Shown in pieces: positions 1-10,092 of a stretch of 64,000 nucleotides of DNA (position 1 is its first letter; the number at the start of each line of letters is the position of its first letter). Location of the stretch: positions 8,438 to 72,437 of the forward strand of contig CAKQRB010000052.1 of the NCBI GenBank assembly GCA_934271195.1. The letters run 5' to 3'. The position numbers were made by a program, and so were the translations under genes. The notes below the pieces were generated by a model. It was not told the origin of the DNA. It did no database searches and worked only from the letters and a program-made list of their open reading frames with translations. The DNA is from an uncultured Alphaproteobacteria bacterium. GTDB lineage: Bacteria > Pseudomonadota > Alphaproteobacteria > RF32 > CAG-239.

Positions 1-1
1 C

Positions 2-607
2 GGCGGTTATCTGCTCGGCTCCGTGCCTTTCGGACTGGTTTTGACTCGACTGGCAGGCTTGGGTGACATCCGCAAAATCGGTTCAGGCAACATCGGCGCC
101 ACCAATGTCCTGCGCACCGGACGCAAAGATCTGGCTTTGCTGACCGTTTTGCTCGATGCATTCAAAGCCGGTATCGCCGCCCTGATTGCCAAACATCTGG
201 CAACCAACGAGGCTATGATGTTTTGCGGCTATTTGACTTCCATCAACACGGTCGCCGCCTTAATCGCCGGCACCTGCGGCGTTTTGGGACACAACTTTCC
301 AATCTGGCTCAGGTTCAAAGGCGGCAAAGGCGTAGCCTCTGCTTTTGGTTTTATTCTGGCATTATCTCCGGTTGTTGCCGGCTGCGCATTTCTGACTTGG
401 ATTATCTGCGCCGTCGTCACCCGCTATTCTTCTTTGTCGGCAATTCTGGCTGCTGCTGCTTTGCCGTTGTATGCCTATTTTTACACCTCTCCGGTTTATA
501 CAATATTCTACACGGCAATCGCTTTGCTGGTACTGATCAGACATCACGCCAACATTGCTCGTTTGATAAAAGGACAAGAAAGCAAAATCAGCTTCAAAAA
601 GAAATAA
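2..607 (+). CDS. plsY: Glycerol-3-phosphate acyltransferase PlsY (5' end cut by the window)
   Basis: Inner-membrane enzyme that transfers the acyl group of acyl-phosphate to glycerol-3-phosphate, the first step of phospholipid synthesis. The frame is open from base 2, so the true start lies outside the window; an internal GTG at 23 is not the start because the family's first conserved block (GGYLLGSVPFG) reads straight through it. The second block IGSGNIGATN and the FKGGKGVAS block near the middle are intact, as are several hydrophobic segments. The lysine-rich end (FKKK) is normal for the family. dprA begins on the base after its stop, so the two are probably cotranscribed. Confidence 0.95.
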   Translation, partial: GGYLLGSVPFGLVLTRLAGLGDIRKIGSGNIGATNVLRTGRKDLALLTVLLDAFKAGIAALIAKHLATNEAMMFCGYLTSINTVAALIAGTCGVLGHNFPIWLRFKGGKGVASAFGFILALSPVVAGCAFLTWIICAVVTRYSSLSAILAAAALPLYAYFYTSPVYTIFYTAIALLVLIRHHANIARLIKGQESKISFKKK

Positions 608-1714
608 ATGGCCTCAGATACGGAAATCATAGACTGCCTGCGCTTAATCAACTCCGAAAACGTCGGTCCGGTCACCTTTTACAAGCTCGTCAAAGAATAC
701 GGCAGTATTCCGGCGGCGCTTGATGCCTTGCCGTCTGCATTAAAAATACAACCCTGCCCGAAAGCGGATGCAGAAGCTGAATTTGAAAGGGTCAGAAACC
801 TTGGCGCCACAATCATTACTTATCGCGACAAAGAATATCCTGCGCTCTTAAAACAACTAAACGACAAACCGCCGCTTTTTTATGTCCTTGGCAACGCCGG
901 ATTACTGAACCTGCCGCTGAGCATATCAATTGTCGGTGCCAGAAACGCAACCGTCAGCGGCCGCAAAACCGCATCAAAAATCGCCCACGACCTGACCAAC
1001 AACAAAATTTTGGTAATTTCCGGCATGGCGCGCGGCATCGATTCGGCCGCTCATAAAGGCGCTATGTATGCCTGCGAACAGCAAGGTCCGACAATTGCCG
1101 TTCTGGGAACCGGAGTCGATATTCCTTATCCGAAAGAAAATACTGCCCTTTATCATCAAATTGCCGAACAAGGCGCCGTTATATCAGAATTTCCGCTCGG
1201 TACGCTGCCGCAGCCTGCCAATTTTCCGCGCCGCAACCGCATTGTCGCTGGTTTGTCTTGCGGAACGCTGGTTGTTGAAGCCTCGTTAAACTCAGGTTCT
1301 TTAATCACGGCTCGACTGGCTTTGGAACAAGGACGCGATATTTTTGCCGTCCCAGGCTCACCACAGGATTTTCGTTCGCTCGGCCCCAATAAATTAATCA
1401 AAGACGGCGCCATTCTGGTTGAATCCGCCGACGATATTTTAGAAACCTTATCCCAAACCCACAGTGTTCAGCTAACGGAATATATTGACAAGTTGCAAAA
1501 AAATGCCGATATTCCGGAAGAAGAAACCAAAGAAGAAGATCTTGTGGACAGCTCCTGCCTGACGGATTACATCAGTTATGACGGTGTCTATGTCGACGAA
1601 CTGATTCGCGTTACCGGCATGAGCGTTTCCGAACTTTCTCCTGCTCTTCTGGAACTGGAATTAAACGGCAAAATCGAAAGACAACCCGGCAACAAAGTTG
1701 CTTTAATAAAATAA
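608..1714 (+). CDS. dprA: DNA-processing protein DprA (Smf)
   Basis: Cytoplasmic single-stranded-DNA-binding protein that loads RecA on incoming DNA during natural transformation; in many non-competent bacteria its role is unclear. The 368-residue product has the family's Rossmann-like core, with ISGMARGIDSAAHKGA, AVLGTGVDIPYPKEN and FPRRNRIVAGL in the usual order. A C-terminal winged-helix-like part lies at about residues 310-368. The ATG directly follows the plsY stop codon. No other competence gene is visible in the window, so active DNA uptake cannot be inferred. Confidence 0.95.
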   Translation: MASDTEIIDCLRLINSENVGPVTFYKLVKEYGSIPAALDALPSALKIQPCPKADAEAEFERVRNLGATIITYRDKEYPALLKQLNDKPPLFYVLGNAGLLNLPLSISIVGARNATVSGRKTASKIAHDLTNNKILVISGMARGIDSAAHKGAMYACEQQGPTIAVLGTGVDIPYPKENTALYHQIAEQGAVISEFPLGTLPQPANFPRRNRIVAGLSCGTLVVEASLNSGSLITARLALEQGRDIFAVPGSPQDFRSLGPNKLIKDGAILVESADDILETLSQTHSVQLTEYIDKLQKNADIPEEETKEEDLVDSSCLTDYISYDGVYVDELIRVTGMSVSELSPALLELELNGKIERQPGNKVALIK

Positions 1715-1727
1715 ATATGGAAAAGAA

Positions 1728-4181
1728 ATGAAGTTAGTTATTGTAGAGTCTCCGGCCAAAGCCAAAACCATTAACAAATACCTCGGCAGCGACTATAAAG
1801 TCCTTGCCAGCTTCGGCCATATTCGCGACTTGCCGAGCAAAGACGGCTCCGTCAAACCGGACGAAGACTTTGCAATGAGCTGGGAACTCAGCCCCGGCGG
1901 TCAAAAGCGCCTCAAAGATATTATTGACGCAGTCAAAGAAGCCGACACGATTGTCCTCGCCTCCGACCCGGATAGAGAAGGAGAAGCCATTGCCTGGCAT
2001 ATTTTGGAAGAATTAAAAGCCAAAAAGAAAATCAAAGACAAAAAAATCGAGCGCGTTGTCTTTCATGAAATCACCAAACGTGCGGTAACCGAGGCCATTC
2101 AAAACCCGCGCACGATTGATGACAATCTCGTTTCTGCCTACATGGCCCGCCGCGCTTTGGATTACCTTGTCGGTTTTACATTATCACCTGTTCTGTGGCG
2201 CAAGCTTCCGGGATCAAAATCCGCCGGCCGCGTTCAGTCCGTCGCCCTGCGGTTGATTTGTGAACGCGAAACCGAAATTGAAAAATTCAAACCGGAAGAA
2301 TACTGGACGGTCGATGTTGACTTAATCACCAAAACTCAGGCGCTCATCAAGTCTCACCTGATAACGCTGGACGGTAAAAAGCTGGAAAAATTTGATATCA
2401 ATACCGAAGAAAAAGCTCTTGCCGCCAAAGCCAAAATTGAAGCGCAAGAATTCAGTATTGCCAGTGTTGAACGCAAAAAAACCAACCGCTATCCGGCTCC
2501 GCCGTTCACAACCTCGACTTTGCAGCAGGAAGCCGCCCGCAAGCTGCGCTATTCTGCCAAAAAGACCATGCAGATTGCCCAAAAGCTTTATGAAGCGGGT
2601 TTAATCACTTATATGCGTACCGATGCGGTCAATCTGTCACAGGAGGCCGTAACCGCCTGCCGCGACGCGATTCTAAAATATTTTGGCGAAGCCTACCTGC
2701 CGAAAACAGCTAAAGAATACAAGACAAAATCCAAAAACGCTCAAGAAGCACACGAGGCCATTCGTCCGTCCGATGTCATGAACACGCCGAAAAAAATGGA
2801 AACAAAACTGGATGCCGACGCCCACAAGCTCTACGAGCTGATCTGGAAGCGTACCGTCGCCTGCCAGATGAATCCGGCCGTTCTTGACAAAGTCACCATT
2901 GATTCCATTTCTGCAGACAAACAAATCATTTTGCGCGCCAACGGACAAGTCATCAATTTTGACGGCTTCTTAAAACTTTATCAGGAAAGCAAAGACGACA
3001 GTGATGAAGATGATGAGAACAGGATTCTGCCAAACGTGGAAGAAGGCGAAAACGTTGACAAAGGCGAAATCACAACCGCCCAGCACTTTACTACGCCGCC
3101 GCCGCGCTTTACCGAAGCCAGTTTGGTTAAAAAGCTGGAAGAACTCGGCATCGGACGCCCGTCGACTTATGCTACGATTATTTCCGTTCTGCAGGAACGC
3201 AAATATGTTCGGGTAGAAAAATTGCGCTTTATTCCGGAAGACCGCGGTCGTATTGTAACCGTATTTCTGGAAAACTTTTTCAAAAAATATGTAGAATATG
3301 ATTTCACTGCCCAGCTGGAAGAATATCTTGATGATATCTCCGCCGGCGAGATGGAATGGAAAAAGCTGCTTGGCGGCTTTTGGGCAAAATTCATCAAAAC
3401 AGTTGAATCGGTACAGCCGTTGCAAATTACCGAAGTCATTAACAAAATTGACGAGGCCTTGTCGTTTCACTTGTTCCCGCCCCGCGAAGACGGCTCTGAC
3501 CCCAGAGCGTGTCCGGAATGCGGTACCGGCCGTTTAAGTATCAAACTAGGAAAATTTGGTGCCTTTATCGGTTGCTCCAACTATCCGGAGTGCAAATACA
3601 CCAAGCCGCTGGTTGATACGAGTGATGAAGAAGCATCAGATTCTCCCAAACCCAAATCCGGCGAAGATAAAGTTCTGGGCGAATTAAACGGCATGAAGAT
3701 TTATCTCAAAAAAGGCCCTTACGGTTTTTATTTGCAATTGGGTGAAGACGCAACGGCTACCACAGAAAAGCCTAAACGCTCGGCCTTGCCGAAAAACTTG
3801 AATCCGGAAGAAGTTACTTATGAACAGGCATCAACCTTACTGAGCCTGCCCAAACAGCTCGGCAACGGAATTGAAGTTAATATCGGAAAATTCGGACAAT
3901 ATATCAAACAGGGCGGCAAATCAAAGTCTCTGACCGGTAATGATAACATTTTCAACATTACCTTGGAACGCGCCGAAGAAATTTTGAAAAACGTTGCCGA
4001 ACGTCCGGTCGGAAAAGTTATCGGCCGGCATCCGAAGGATAAAGCCGATATCACGCTGAATGTCGGCCGTTACGGACCTTACCTGAAATGGGGTAAAAAT
4101 AATTATGCCCTGCCTAAAGCCCTCAAAGATAAGGAACCGACTTTGGAAGAAGCCCTTCAGGTCATTAATGCAAAAAAATAA
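1728..4181 (+). CDS. topA: DNA topoisomerase I
   Basis: Type IA topoisomerase that relaxes negative supercoils. The 817-residue protein opens with a Toprim domain (IVESPAKAKTI; SDPDREGEAIAWH). The catalytic tyrosine is Tyr295 in LITYMRTDAV. One four-cysteine zinc finger follows the core (CPECG...CSNYPECKY), where E. coli has more than one. After it come repeats of the GxFGxYI / GRYGPYLKWG type, as is usual in alphaproteobacterial and Gram-positive enzymes. The start has GGAAAAG upstream. It lies 13 bp after dprA; dprA-topA adjacency is common across bacteria. Confidence 0.97.
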   Translation: MKLVIVESPAKAKTINKYLGSDYKVLASFGHIRDLPSKDGSVKPDEDFAMSWELSPGGQKRLKDIIDAVKEADTIVLASDPDREGEAIAWHILEELKAKKKIKDKKIERVVFHEITKRAVTEAIQNPRTIDDNLVSAYMARRALDYLVGFTLSPVLWRKLPGSKSAGRVQSVALRLICERETEIEKFKPEEYWTVDVDLITKTQALIKSHLITLDGKKLEKFDINTEEKALAAKAKIEAQEFSIASVERKKTNRYPAPPFTTSTLQQEAARKLRYSAKKTMQIAQKLYEAGLITYMRTDAVNLSQEAVTACRDAILKYFGEAYLPKTAKEYKTKSKNAQEAHEAIRPSDVMNTPKKMETKLDADAHKLYELIWKRTVACQMNPAVLDKVTIDSISADKQIILRANGQVINFDGFLKLYQESKDDSDEDDENRILPNVEEGENVDKGEITTAQHFTTPPPRFTEASLVKKLEELGIGRPSTYATIISVLQERKYVRVEKLRFIPEDRGRIVTVFLENFFKKYVEYDFTAQLEEYLDDISAGEMEWKKLLGGFWAKFIKTVESVQPLQITEVINKIDEALSFHLFPPREDGSDPRACPECGTGRLSIKLGKFGAFIGCSNYPECKYTKPLVDTSDEEASDSPKPKSGEDKVLGELNGMKIYLKKGPYGFYLQLGEDATATTEKPKRSALPKNLNPEEVTYEQASTLLSLPKQLGNGIEVNIGKFGQYIKQGGKSKSLTGNDNIFNITLERAEEILKNVAERPVGKVIGRHPKDKADITLNVGRYGPYLKWGKNNYALPKALKDKEPTLEEALQVINAKK

Positions 4182-4501
4182 ACATTTATCGGCAAATGCC
4201 AAAAACTTTTGATTTAATGTATAAAAAACCCCGCCTATTTTGAACAACAGACTTACAAAAGGCGATTCTCAAACAGCGGGGCCATTTTATCCGTAAAACG
4301 TCAGCGAAGTCTTATTTGAGTATTGGTACAATTTTCGTTTGCAACCGTCCCCATAAAAGCGTTCATATAAAGCTGACATTTTTCAATAATCAAACCATTA
4401 ATTTCCGTCAGAAGAAACATTAATCACAAACGAACAGGCAATCGCGCAGACACTCAAAAGAGCAAACACGACCTATGCCGGAATAAATTCCGGCATAATT
4501 T
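4182..4501. other. Gene-free, structured intergenic stretch between topA and rodA
   Basis: The two flanking genes converge on this 320-bp gap, and no credible reading frame is present. CCCCGC (4229-4234) can pair with GCGGGG (4276-4281). On the minus strand the latter arm is followed by a run of six T, giving a good intrinsic terminator about 250 nt downstream of rodA. A second pairing, CGCC...TTTTG (4256-4264 region) with CAAAATAGGCG (4232-4242), shares bases with the first, so the two are mutually exclusive. The stretch may be a long rodA 3' UTR or an unrecognised small RNA on the minus strand. Confidence 0.45.
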
Positions 4502-4503
4502 TT
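4474..4503 (+). terminator. Intrinsic terminator downstream of topA
   Basis: A perfect 11-bp inverted repeat (TATGCCGGAAT / ATTCCGGCATA) with a 2-base centre is followed on the plus strand by A and five T. It touches the rodA stop codon. On the minus strand no good T run follows, so it most likely ends plus-strand transcripts from topA. Confidence 0.7.
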
Positions 4504-5644
4504 AATCCGATTTTCCAAGATTGACGTTTCGGTTAATATGCACACATAGAATAATCCCGAAAGAAGCCATCACCGACAGAATCACCGTTCCGCCATAAGA
4601 AATCAACGGCAACGGAATTCCGACCACTGGCAGAAGCCCTAAAACCATCGCCGTATTAATACAAACATATAAAAAGAAATTCGTTGCCAAACCAATCGCC
4701 AGCAGCTTTCCGAAATAACTTGTGCTGCGTAAAGCAAACGCAAAACTATAGGCAATAATCAGCATATTCAACAAAATAACAAACACGGCGCCAACCATAC
4801 CAAACTCTTCTGATAACATTGTAAAAATAAAGTCCGTATGCTTTTCCGGCAAAAAGTTTAAATGGCTCTGTGTTCCCTTCAAAAAGCCTTTGCCAAACAC
4901 TCCGCCCGACCCCAGCGCAATTTTTGACTGGATAATATGATATCCGGCGCCTAGCGGATCCCGTTCAGGATCAAGAAAAGTCAACACGCGGTTTTGCTGA
5001 TACTCTCGCAAAAAATGCCAAGCTACCGGCGCCATAACAATCGCCCCCAGAATAATGACCCCAAACTTCCACAATTGCACACCAACCACAAAAAACATCG
5101 CGCCGGCCGTCATCAAAAGCATCATCGCCGTACCCAAATCCGGTTGGGTTAAGACCAGAAAAGCCGGAAATAAAACCAGCAAAAGCGGAGGAATAATCCC
5201 GCGGATTGTTTCAATCGATTGCAAAGATGTTGTATGAAAATACTTAGCCAAAGCCAAAACCAGCGCAATCTTCATCAACTCCGACGGCTGCAGATTAAAA
5301 AATTTCAAATTAATCCAGCGTTGCGCCCCCATACCGACATGCCCTTTAATCTCCACATAAATCAGTAGAAGCAAAACTACAAAATAAAAGAAATAGGCAT
5401 AGCGCAGCAGGTATTTGATGTCAATCATCGCAAAAAAAATCATCAGCCCGAAAGCCACGCTGAAACGCAACAAATGTTTAAGCGCCCATTGGTTCCACTC
5501 GCCGTTTGCCGCAGAATAAAGCATGACAATTCCCACCGACACCAACAGCACAATGAAGAGAATATAAGAAAAACTTAAATTAAAAAATTTTTCTTTTAGT
5601 GTCAGGCTCTGGTTTTTTATACTGGTTTCATAAAACTTATACAT
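4502..5644 (-). CDS. rodA: Peptidoglycan glycosyltransferase RodA (SEDS family)
   Basis: Multi-spanning inner-membrane glycan-chain polymerase of the elongasome, working with its transpeptidase partner PBP2. The roughly 380-residue product has about ten hydrophobic segments and SEDS hallmarks: the LKFFNLQPSELMK loop, SGGVFGKGFLKG, the HTDFIF stretch and the PLISYGGT end region. I place the start at ATG 5644, which has AGGA eight bases upstream. A TTG at 5662 would extend the frame into the end of mrdA but has no ribosome site. It is the last gene of the mreBCD-mrdA-rodA run. Confidence 0.95.
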   Translation of the reverse strand: MYKFYETSIKNQSLTLKEKFFNLSFSYILFIVLLVSVGIVMLYSAANGEWNQWALKHLLRFSVAFGLMIFFAMIDIKYLLRYAYFFYFVVLLLLIYVEIKGHVGMGAQRWINLKFFNLQPSELMKIALVLALAKYFHTTSLQSIETIRGIIPPLLLVLFPAFLVLTQPDLGTAMMLLMTAGAMFFVVGVQLWKFGVIILGAIVMAPVAWHFLREYQQNRVLTFLDPERDPLGAGYHIIQSKIALGSGGVFGKGFLKGTQSHLNFLPEKHTDFIFTMLSEEFGMVGAVFVILLNMLIIAYSFAFALRSTSYFGKLLAIGLATNFFLYVCINTAMVLGLLPVVGIPLPLISYGGTVILSVMASFGIILCVHINRNVNLGKSD

Positions 5645-5654
5645 CGGCAAAATC

Positions 5655-7478
5655 CTATTCAATAGTCTTCTTGGACGGATCCAGCTTCAACGCTTCCTGC
5701 AGCAATTTACTGGCCATAGGCGCCGCCACGGAAGAACCGCCTCCGCCATGTTCCACTAAAACCACCACGGCATATTTGGGATTATTATGCGGGGCATAAC
5801 CAACAAACAAGGCGTGATTACGCAACCGCCACGGCAATTCGCTTTCTTTCAAAATTCCGGTCTGCCTTTCTTTCAAAGAAATGCGACGAACTTGCGTAGT
5901 GCCGGTTTTTCCGCCCATTTTCATACCATTATAATCAAAACGCGACATATAAGCCGTACCACCTGGCACATTCACCACATTATACATCCCTTCTTTGACA
6001 ATATCGAGATAAGTCGGGGATAAATTAATCTTTTTAATATTTTTCTGTTCTTCTTCACTCACCCGCAAAAAGCTCGGCCGAACTTCATAACCGCCGTTAA
6101 CCAGACGCGACATCATCGTCACCAGCTGAATCGGCGTTGTCAGGATATATCCCTGTCCGATTCCGGAAATCAGGGTTTCTCCGGGATGCCACGGTTCTTT
6201 GCGTACACGCAGCTTCCAAGCCTTATCCGGAATCAGTCCGGAATTTTCATTATCCAGCCCGATGCCTACTTTTTCTCCCAGCCCGAGCCGACGAGCCATA
6301 TCGGCAATTTTCTCAATTCCGACCTTTTGCGCCGTTTCATAAAAGAAAATATCGCAAGAATGCTGCAATGCCTGAACCACATCTAAATAACCGTGTCCGG
6401 AATGCTTCCAGCAGTGGAACGGATGAGATCCCAAAAACATTTTTCCCGCACAGAAAAAACGCGTTTCAGGCTTAATAGCTCCCGATTCCAGACCGGCCAG
6501 CGCTACAATCATCTTAAAAGTCGATCCCGGAGAATAGCGTCCGGCAATAACCTTATTGGTCAACGGATGCCGCTCGTTATTAACCAGAGCCTTCCAGTCC
6601 TCGTTGCTAATGCCGGTAACCATCAGATTCGGATCATAAGACGGCGTGGAGGCAAAAGCCAAAATCTCGCCGTTATGAACATCCATCAGAACAATCGCCC
6701 CGCTCTCCTCTCCCAGAAGCTCAAAGGCTTTTGTCTGCAGGCGCGCATCAAGGCTCAAATCTATTTTTTCACCCAAAACACCGTCATTTTTTTCAATCTC
6801 TTTCATCACCCGTCCATAAGCGTTAACTTCCAGCTTTTGGTTGCCGCCGCGGCCGCGCAAACGTTTTTCAAAAAGTTTTTCAATACCTGCCTTTCCGATT
6901 TTAAACCCCGGAACCTCCAGCAACGGATCATCTTTGACATCATTCTCGGAAACTGAAGAAACATACCCCAGAATATGCATCATCATTTCCCCGAAAGGAT
7001 AATAACGCGATAAGCCTTCATCAATCACGATACCTGGCAGACTCGGCGCATTCAGCTGGATTTTTGAAACTTCTTCCCAAGTCAGATTATCCTTGATTTT
7101 AATCGGAACAAAACTTCTCTTGCGTCTGATTTCTTTTTTGATTTTTTCTTCCTCGGCTTCGGCCAACGGCATAATTTTCTTAAAGGCATCAAGCGTTTCC
7201 TGAATATCAGGTGTTTGTTCCGCCACAATCGAAACCTGAAAATTCTGCCGGTTAGATGCCAAAAGCTCCTGATTACGGTCATAAATAATTCCCCGCGGCG
7301 GAATCAGCAAACGCGTACTGATTCGATTCTCATCTGCCAACATTTTGTATCTGTCAGCCTGATAAACCTGCAGATAATACAAACGGAAAATAATCACCAT
7401 AAACAGCAAAAATTCCATAAAGGCCAATATCAGCGACCGCTTGACTAAAACCTTTCCCTTATCATTATCACGATTCAT
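5655..7478 (-). CDS. mrdA: Penicillin-binding protein 2, elongasome transpeptidase
   Basis: Class B PBP that crosslinks peptidoglycan during side-wall growth. The 607-residue protein has one N-terminal membrane anchor (about residues 12-33) and a PBP dimerisation domain. The transpeptidase domain has its three motifs in place: STFK with nucleophile Ser319, SCD at 374-376 and KTG at 524-526. The start has GAGGAA upstream and lies 2 bp after the mreD stop, so the genes are translationally close. Length matches the family. Confidence 0.97.
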   Translation of the reverse strand: MNRDNDKGKVLVKRSLILAFMEFLLFMVIIFRLYYLQVYQADRYKMLADENRISTRLLIPPRGIIYDRNQELLASNRQNFQVSIVAEQTPDIQETLDAFKKIMPLAEAEEEKIKKEIRRKRSFVPIKIKDNLTWEEVSKIQLNAPSLPGIVIDEGLSRYYPFGEMMMHILGYVSSVSENDVKDDPLLEVPGFKIGKAGIEKLFEKRLRGRGGNQKLEVNAYGRVMKEIEKNDGVLGEKIDLSLDARLQTKAFELLGEESGAIVLMDVHNGEILAFASTPSYDPNLMVTGISNEDWKALVNNERHPLTNKVIAGRYSPGSTFKMIVALAGLESGAIKPETRFFCAGKMFLGSHPFHCWKHSGHGYLDVVQALQHSCDIFFYETAQKVGIEKIADMARRLGLGEKVGIGLDNENSGLIPDKAWKLRVRKEPWHPGETLISGIGQGYILTTPIQLVTMMSRLVNGGYEVRPSFLRVSEEEQKNIKKINLSPTYLDIVKEGMYNVVNVPGGTAYMSRFDYNGMKMGGKTGTTQVRRISLKERQTGILKESELPWRLRNHALFVGYAPHNNPKYAVVVLVEHGGGGSSVAAPMASKLLQEALKLDPSKKTIE

Positions 7479-7480
7479 GG

Positions 7481-7999
7481 CTATTCCTCATCTGCAATCA
7501 TATTATTTTGCACAAAAGCCAACAACAGACTCAAAAACGGATACACGGCTGCCGTAAACAAAAAGCTGAAAAAAACAATCGAAAACGGCAAAAACTGCGC
7601 ATAATAAATTGACAAGACCAGCCATTTGGTAAAAAACGCCACAAAAACCGTGACAATAAATCCATACCAGACAATCACAAAGGGCTTTCCGTTAAAAAAA
7701 CGCACCAGATTATTAAGCATGATATATAAAACCAGCACAGAAAAAATATTAGCGCCAAAAGGAACATTGCTGATAATATCTTCAACCAGCCCCAAAAAAT
7801 AAACAGAAACCAAATTAAACAAATCCGGCCGGTGAACCAGCCAGTAATATACACAAATAAAGCCGACGGCCGGACGAATATTGTGCACCGGTAAAAAATC
7901 CAGCGGCGTGTAAGATATAAACAACAAGACCAGCGAAGAAATCAGCGGCAACAGCCTCTGCAAATAAGAAACCAAATTTTCCTTCCAGTCATCAAGCAT
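7481..7999 (-). CDS. mreD: Rod shape-determining protein MreD
   Basis: Small integral membrane protein of the elongasome. The 172-residue product is hydrophobic throughout with about five predicted membrane segments. MreD is poorly conserved, so the call rests on size, hydrophobicity and position between mreC and mrdA. Residues such as NIRPAVGFICVYYW in the N-terminal third fit the family pattern. Confidence 0.88.
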   Translation of the reverse strand: MLDDWKENLVSYLQRLLPLISSLVLLFISYTPLDFLPVHNIRPAVGFICVYYWLVHRPDLFNLVSVYFLGLVEDIISNVPFGANIFSVLVLYIMLNNLVRFFNGKPFVIVWYGFIVTVFVAFFTKWLVLSIYYAQFLPFSIVFFSFLFTAAVYPFLSLLLAFVQNNMIADEE

Positions 8000-8014
8000 A
8001 TTTTTCTTTACCGC

Positions 8015-8860
8015 TTAATCAATCAACACGTCATCCAGATTATAATCAACCAGTTTGATATATTCCAAACGGTCAAGATTGCTGAATGTCGTTACTTTTA
8101 CGTCATTTTTTTCAATTGAGCTGATACGTCCGATTGGCAAGCCCGCGGGAAAAACGCCGGCCACGCCGGAAGTCACGATTCGATCCCCAACCGAAAGCTC
8201 TGCTTCCAGCGGAATAAAAATCATTCTCGGACAAGGTGTATTATCGCCGGACAAAATACCACGCACCCGCGTCCGCTCAACCATAACCGGAATTTTCGAG
8301 TTAATGTCCGTAATCAGAATAATCTTGGAATACATCTCGCCAACCTTATCAATCCGGCCGACAACGCCTTTGTCACTAAGGGCAACCTGCCCCTTTTTCA
8401 CTTTATTGATATGACCGGTATAAGCAATCAGTGAATGCGAAAAAGCATCGCCCTCCTCGGCAATAACGCGTGCCGTCACAAATTTTGCTTCCGGCGGCGG
8501 CGTATAATTCAACATATTGGCCAGCAGTTTGTTTTCAATTTCCAAAGCCTTTGCCCGATCAAGATTTCCCATCAGATAGCGGTTTTCTTTTCGCAGTTTT
8601 TTGTTGTCTTCACGAATCTGCTTCAGTTCCTTAAAATAATCATAAATTCCGGCAACGGCTTTGGCAGGAACCACAAAAACATCAATCATCGGGCTCATGA
8701 TATCCGTAGCAACGGAGGAAGTCTTTTCAATCAGAATTGTATCTGTTTTATTAATCAACATCAAAATAAACGCCGACAACACCAGCAGCACCAATGCAAA
8801 TTTTTTGGCCAGCTGCCTGATATGACTAAAGTGAATAAATAAACTCTTCCGACGTTTCAT
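8015..8860 (-). CDS. mreC: Rod shape-determining protein MreC
   Basis: Bitopic elongasome protein that links MreB to periplasmic PBP2. The 281-residue product has a basic N-terminus, one membrane helix (about 20-38), a short coiled coil (about 75-115) and a C-terminal beta-rich domain. Family stretches include VVGRIDKVGEMYSKIILITD and VTSGVAGVFPAGLPIG. It is separated from mreB by 89 bp that hold a terminator-like hairpin. Confidence 0.95.
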   Translation of the reverse strand: MKRRKSLFIHFSHIRQLAKKFALVLLVLSAFILMLINKTDTILIEKTSSVATDIMSPMIDVFVVPAKAVAGIYDYFKELKQIREDNKKLRKENRYLMGNLDRAKALEIENKLLANMLNYTPPPEAKFVTARVIAEEGDAFSHSLIAYTGHINKVKKGQVALSDKGVVGRIDKVGEMYSKIILITDINSKIPVMVERTRVRGILSGDNTPCPRMIFIPLEAELSVGDRIVTSGVAGVFPAGLPIGRISSIEKNDVKVTTFSNLDRLEYIKLVDYNLDDVLID

Positions 8861-8881
8861 TCCCGTTTTTCCGGTAAATTA

Positions 8882-8936
8882 ATAAAAAAACAAAGGGCTG
8901 CCGGACAGACGCCTATTCCGCGCCTTCCGGCCCCTC
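8882..8936 (-). terminator. Hairpin with T run between mreB and mreC
   Basis: Read on the minus strand, a GGGGCCGGA arm and a TCCGGCAGCCC arm enclose about 20 bases and are followed by TTTGTTTTTTT. The stem has a small bulge. Its position between mreB and mreC suggests partial termination, which would give more MreB than MreC/MreD, PBP2 and RodA. That role is an inference. Confidence 0.5.
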
Positions 8937-8949
8937 TGCCAAACCGCAA

Positions 8950-9990
<1,041 letters not shown>

Positions 9991-10092
9991 TTAGATTTTC
10001 TCCACAAAAAAGATTCCACAAAATTTTGCTACTATCCTAATTTTTATAACCATAACAAATTTTGTGCAATAGCTTATAACGTTTTTTTAACA

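Noticed and set aside
4230..4450. Possible tmRNA on the minus strand (a GCAAACGAAAAT stretch near 4330-4345)
   Set aside because: The open frame after it (ANENCTNT...) does not end in a degron such as LAA, and no tRNA-like D-loop or T-arm with CCA is present.
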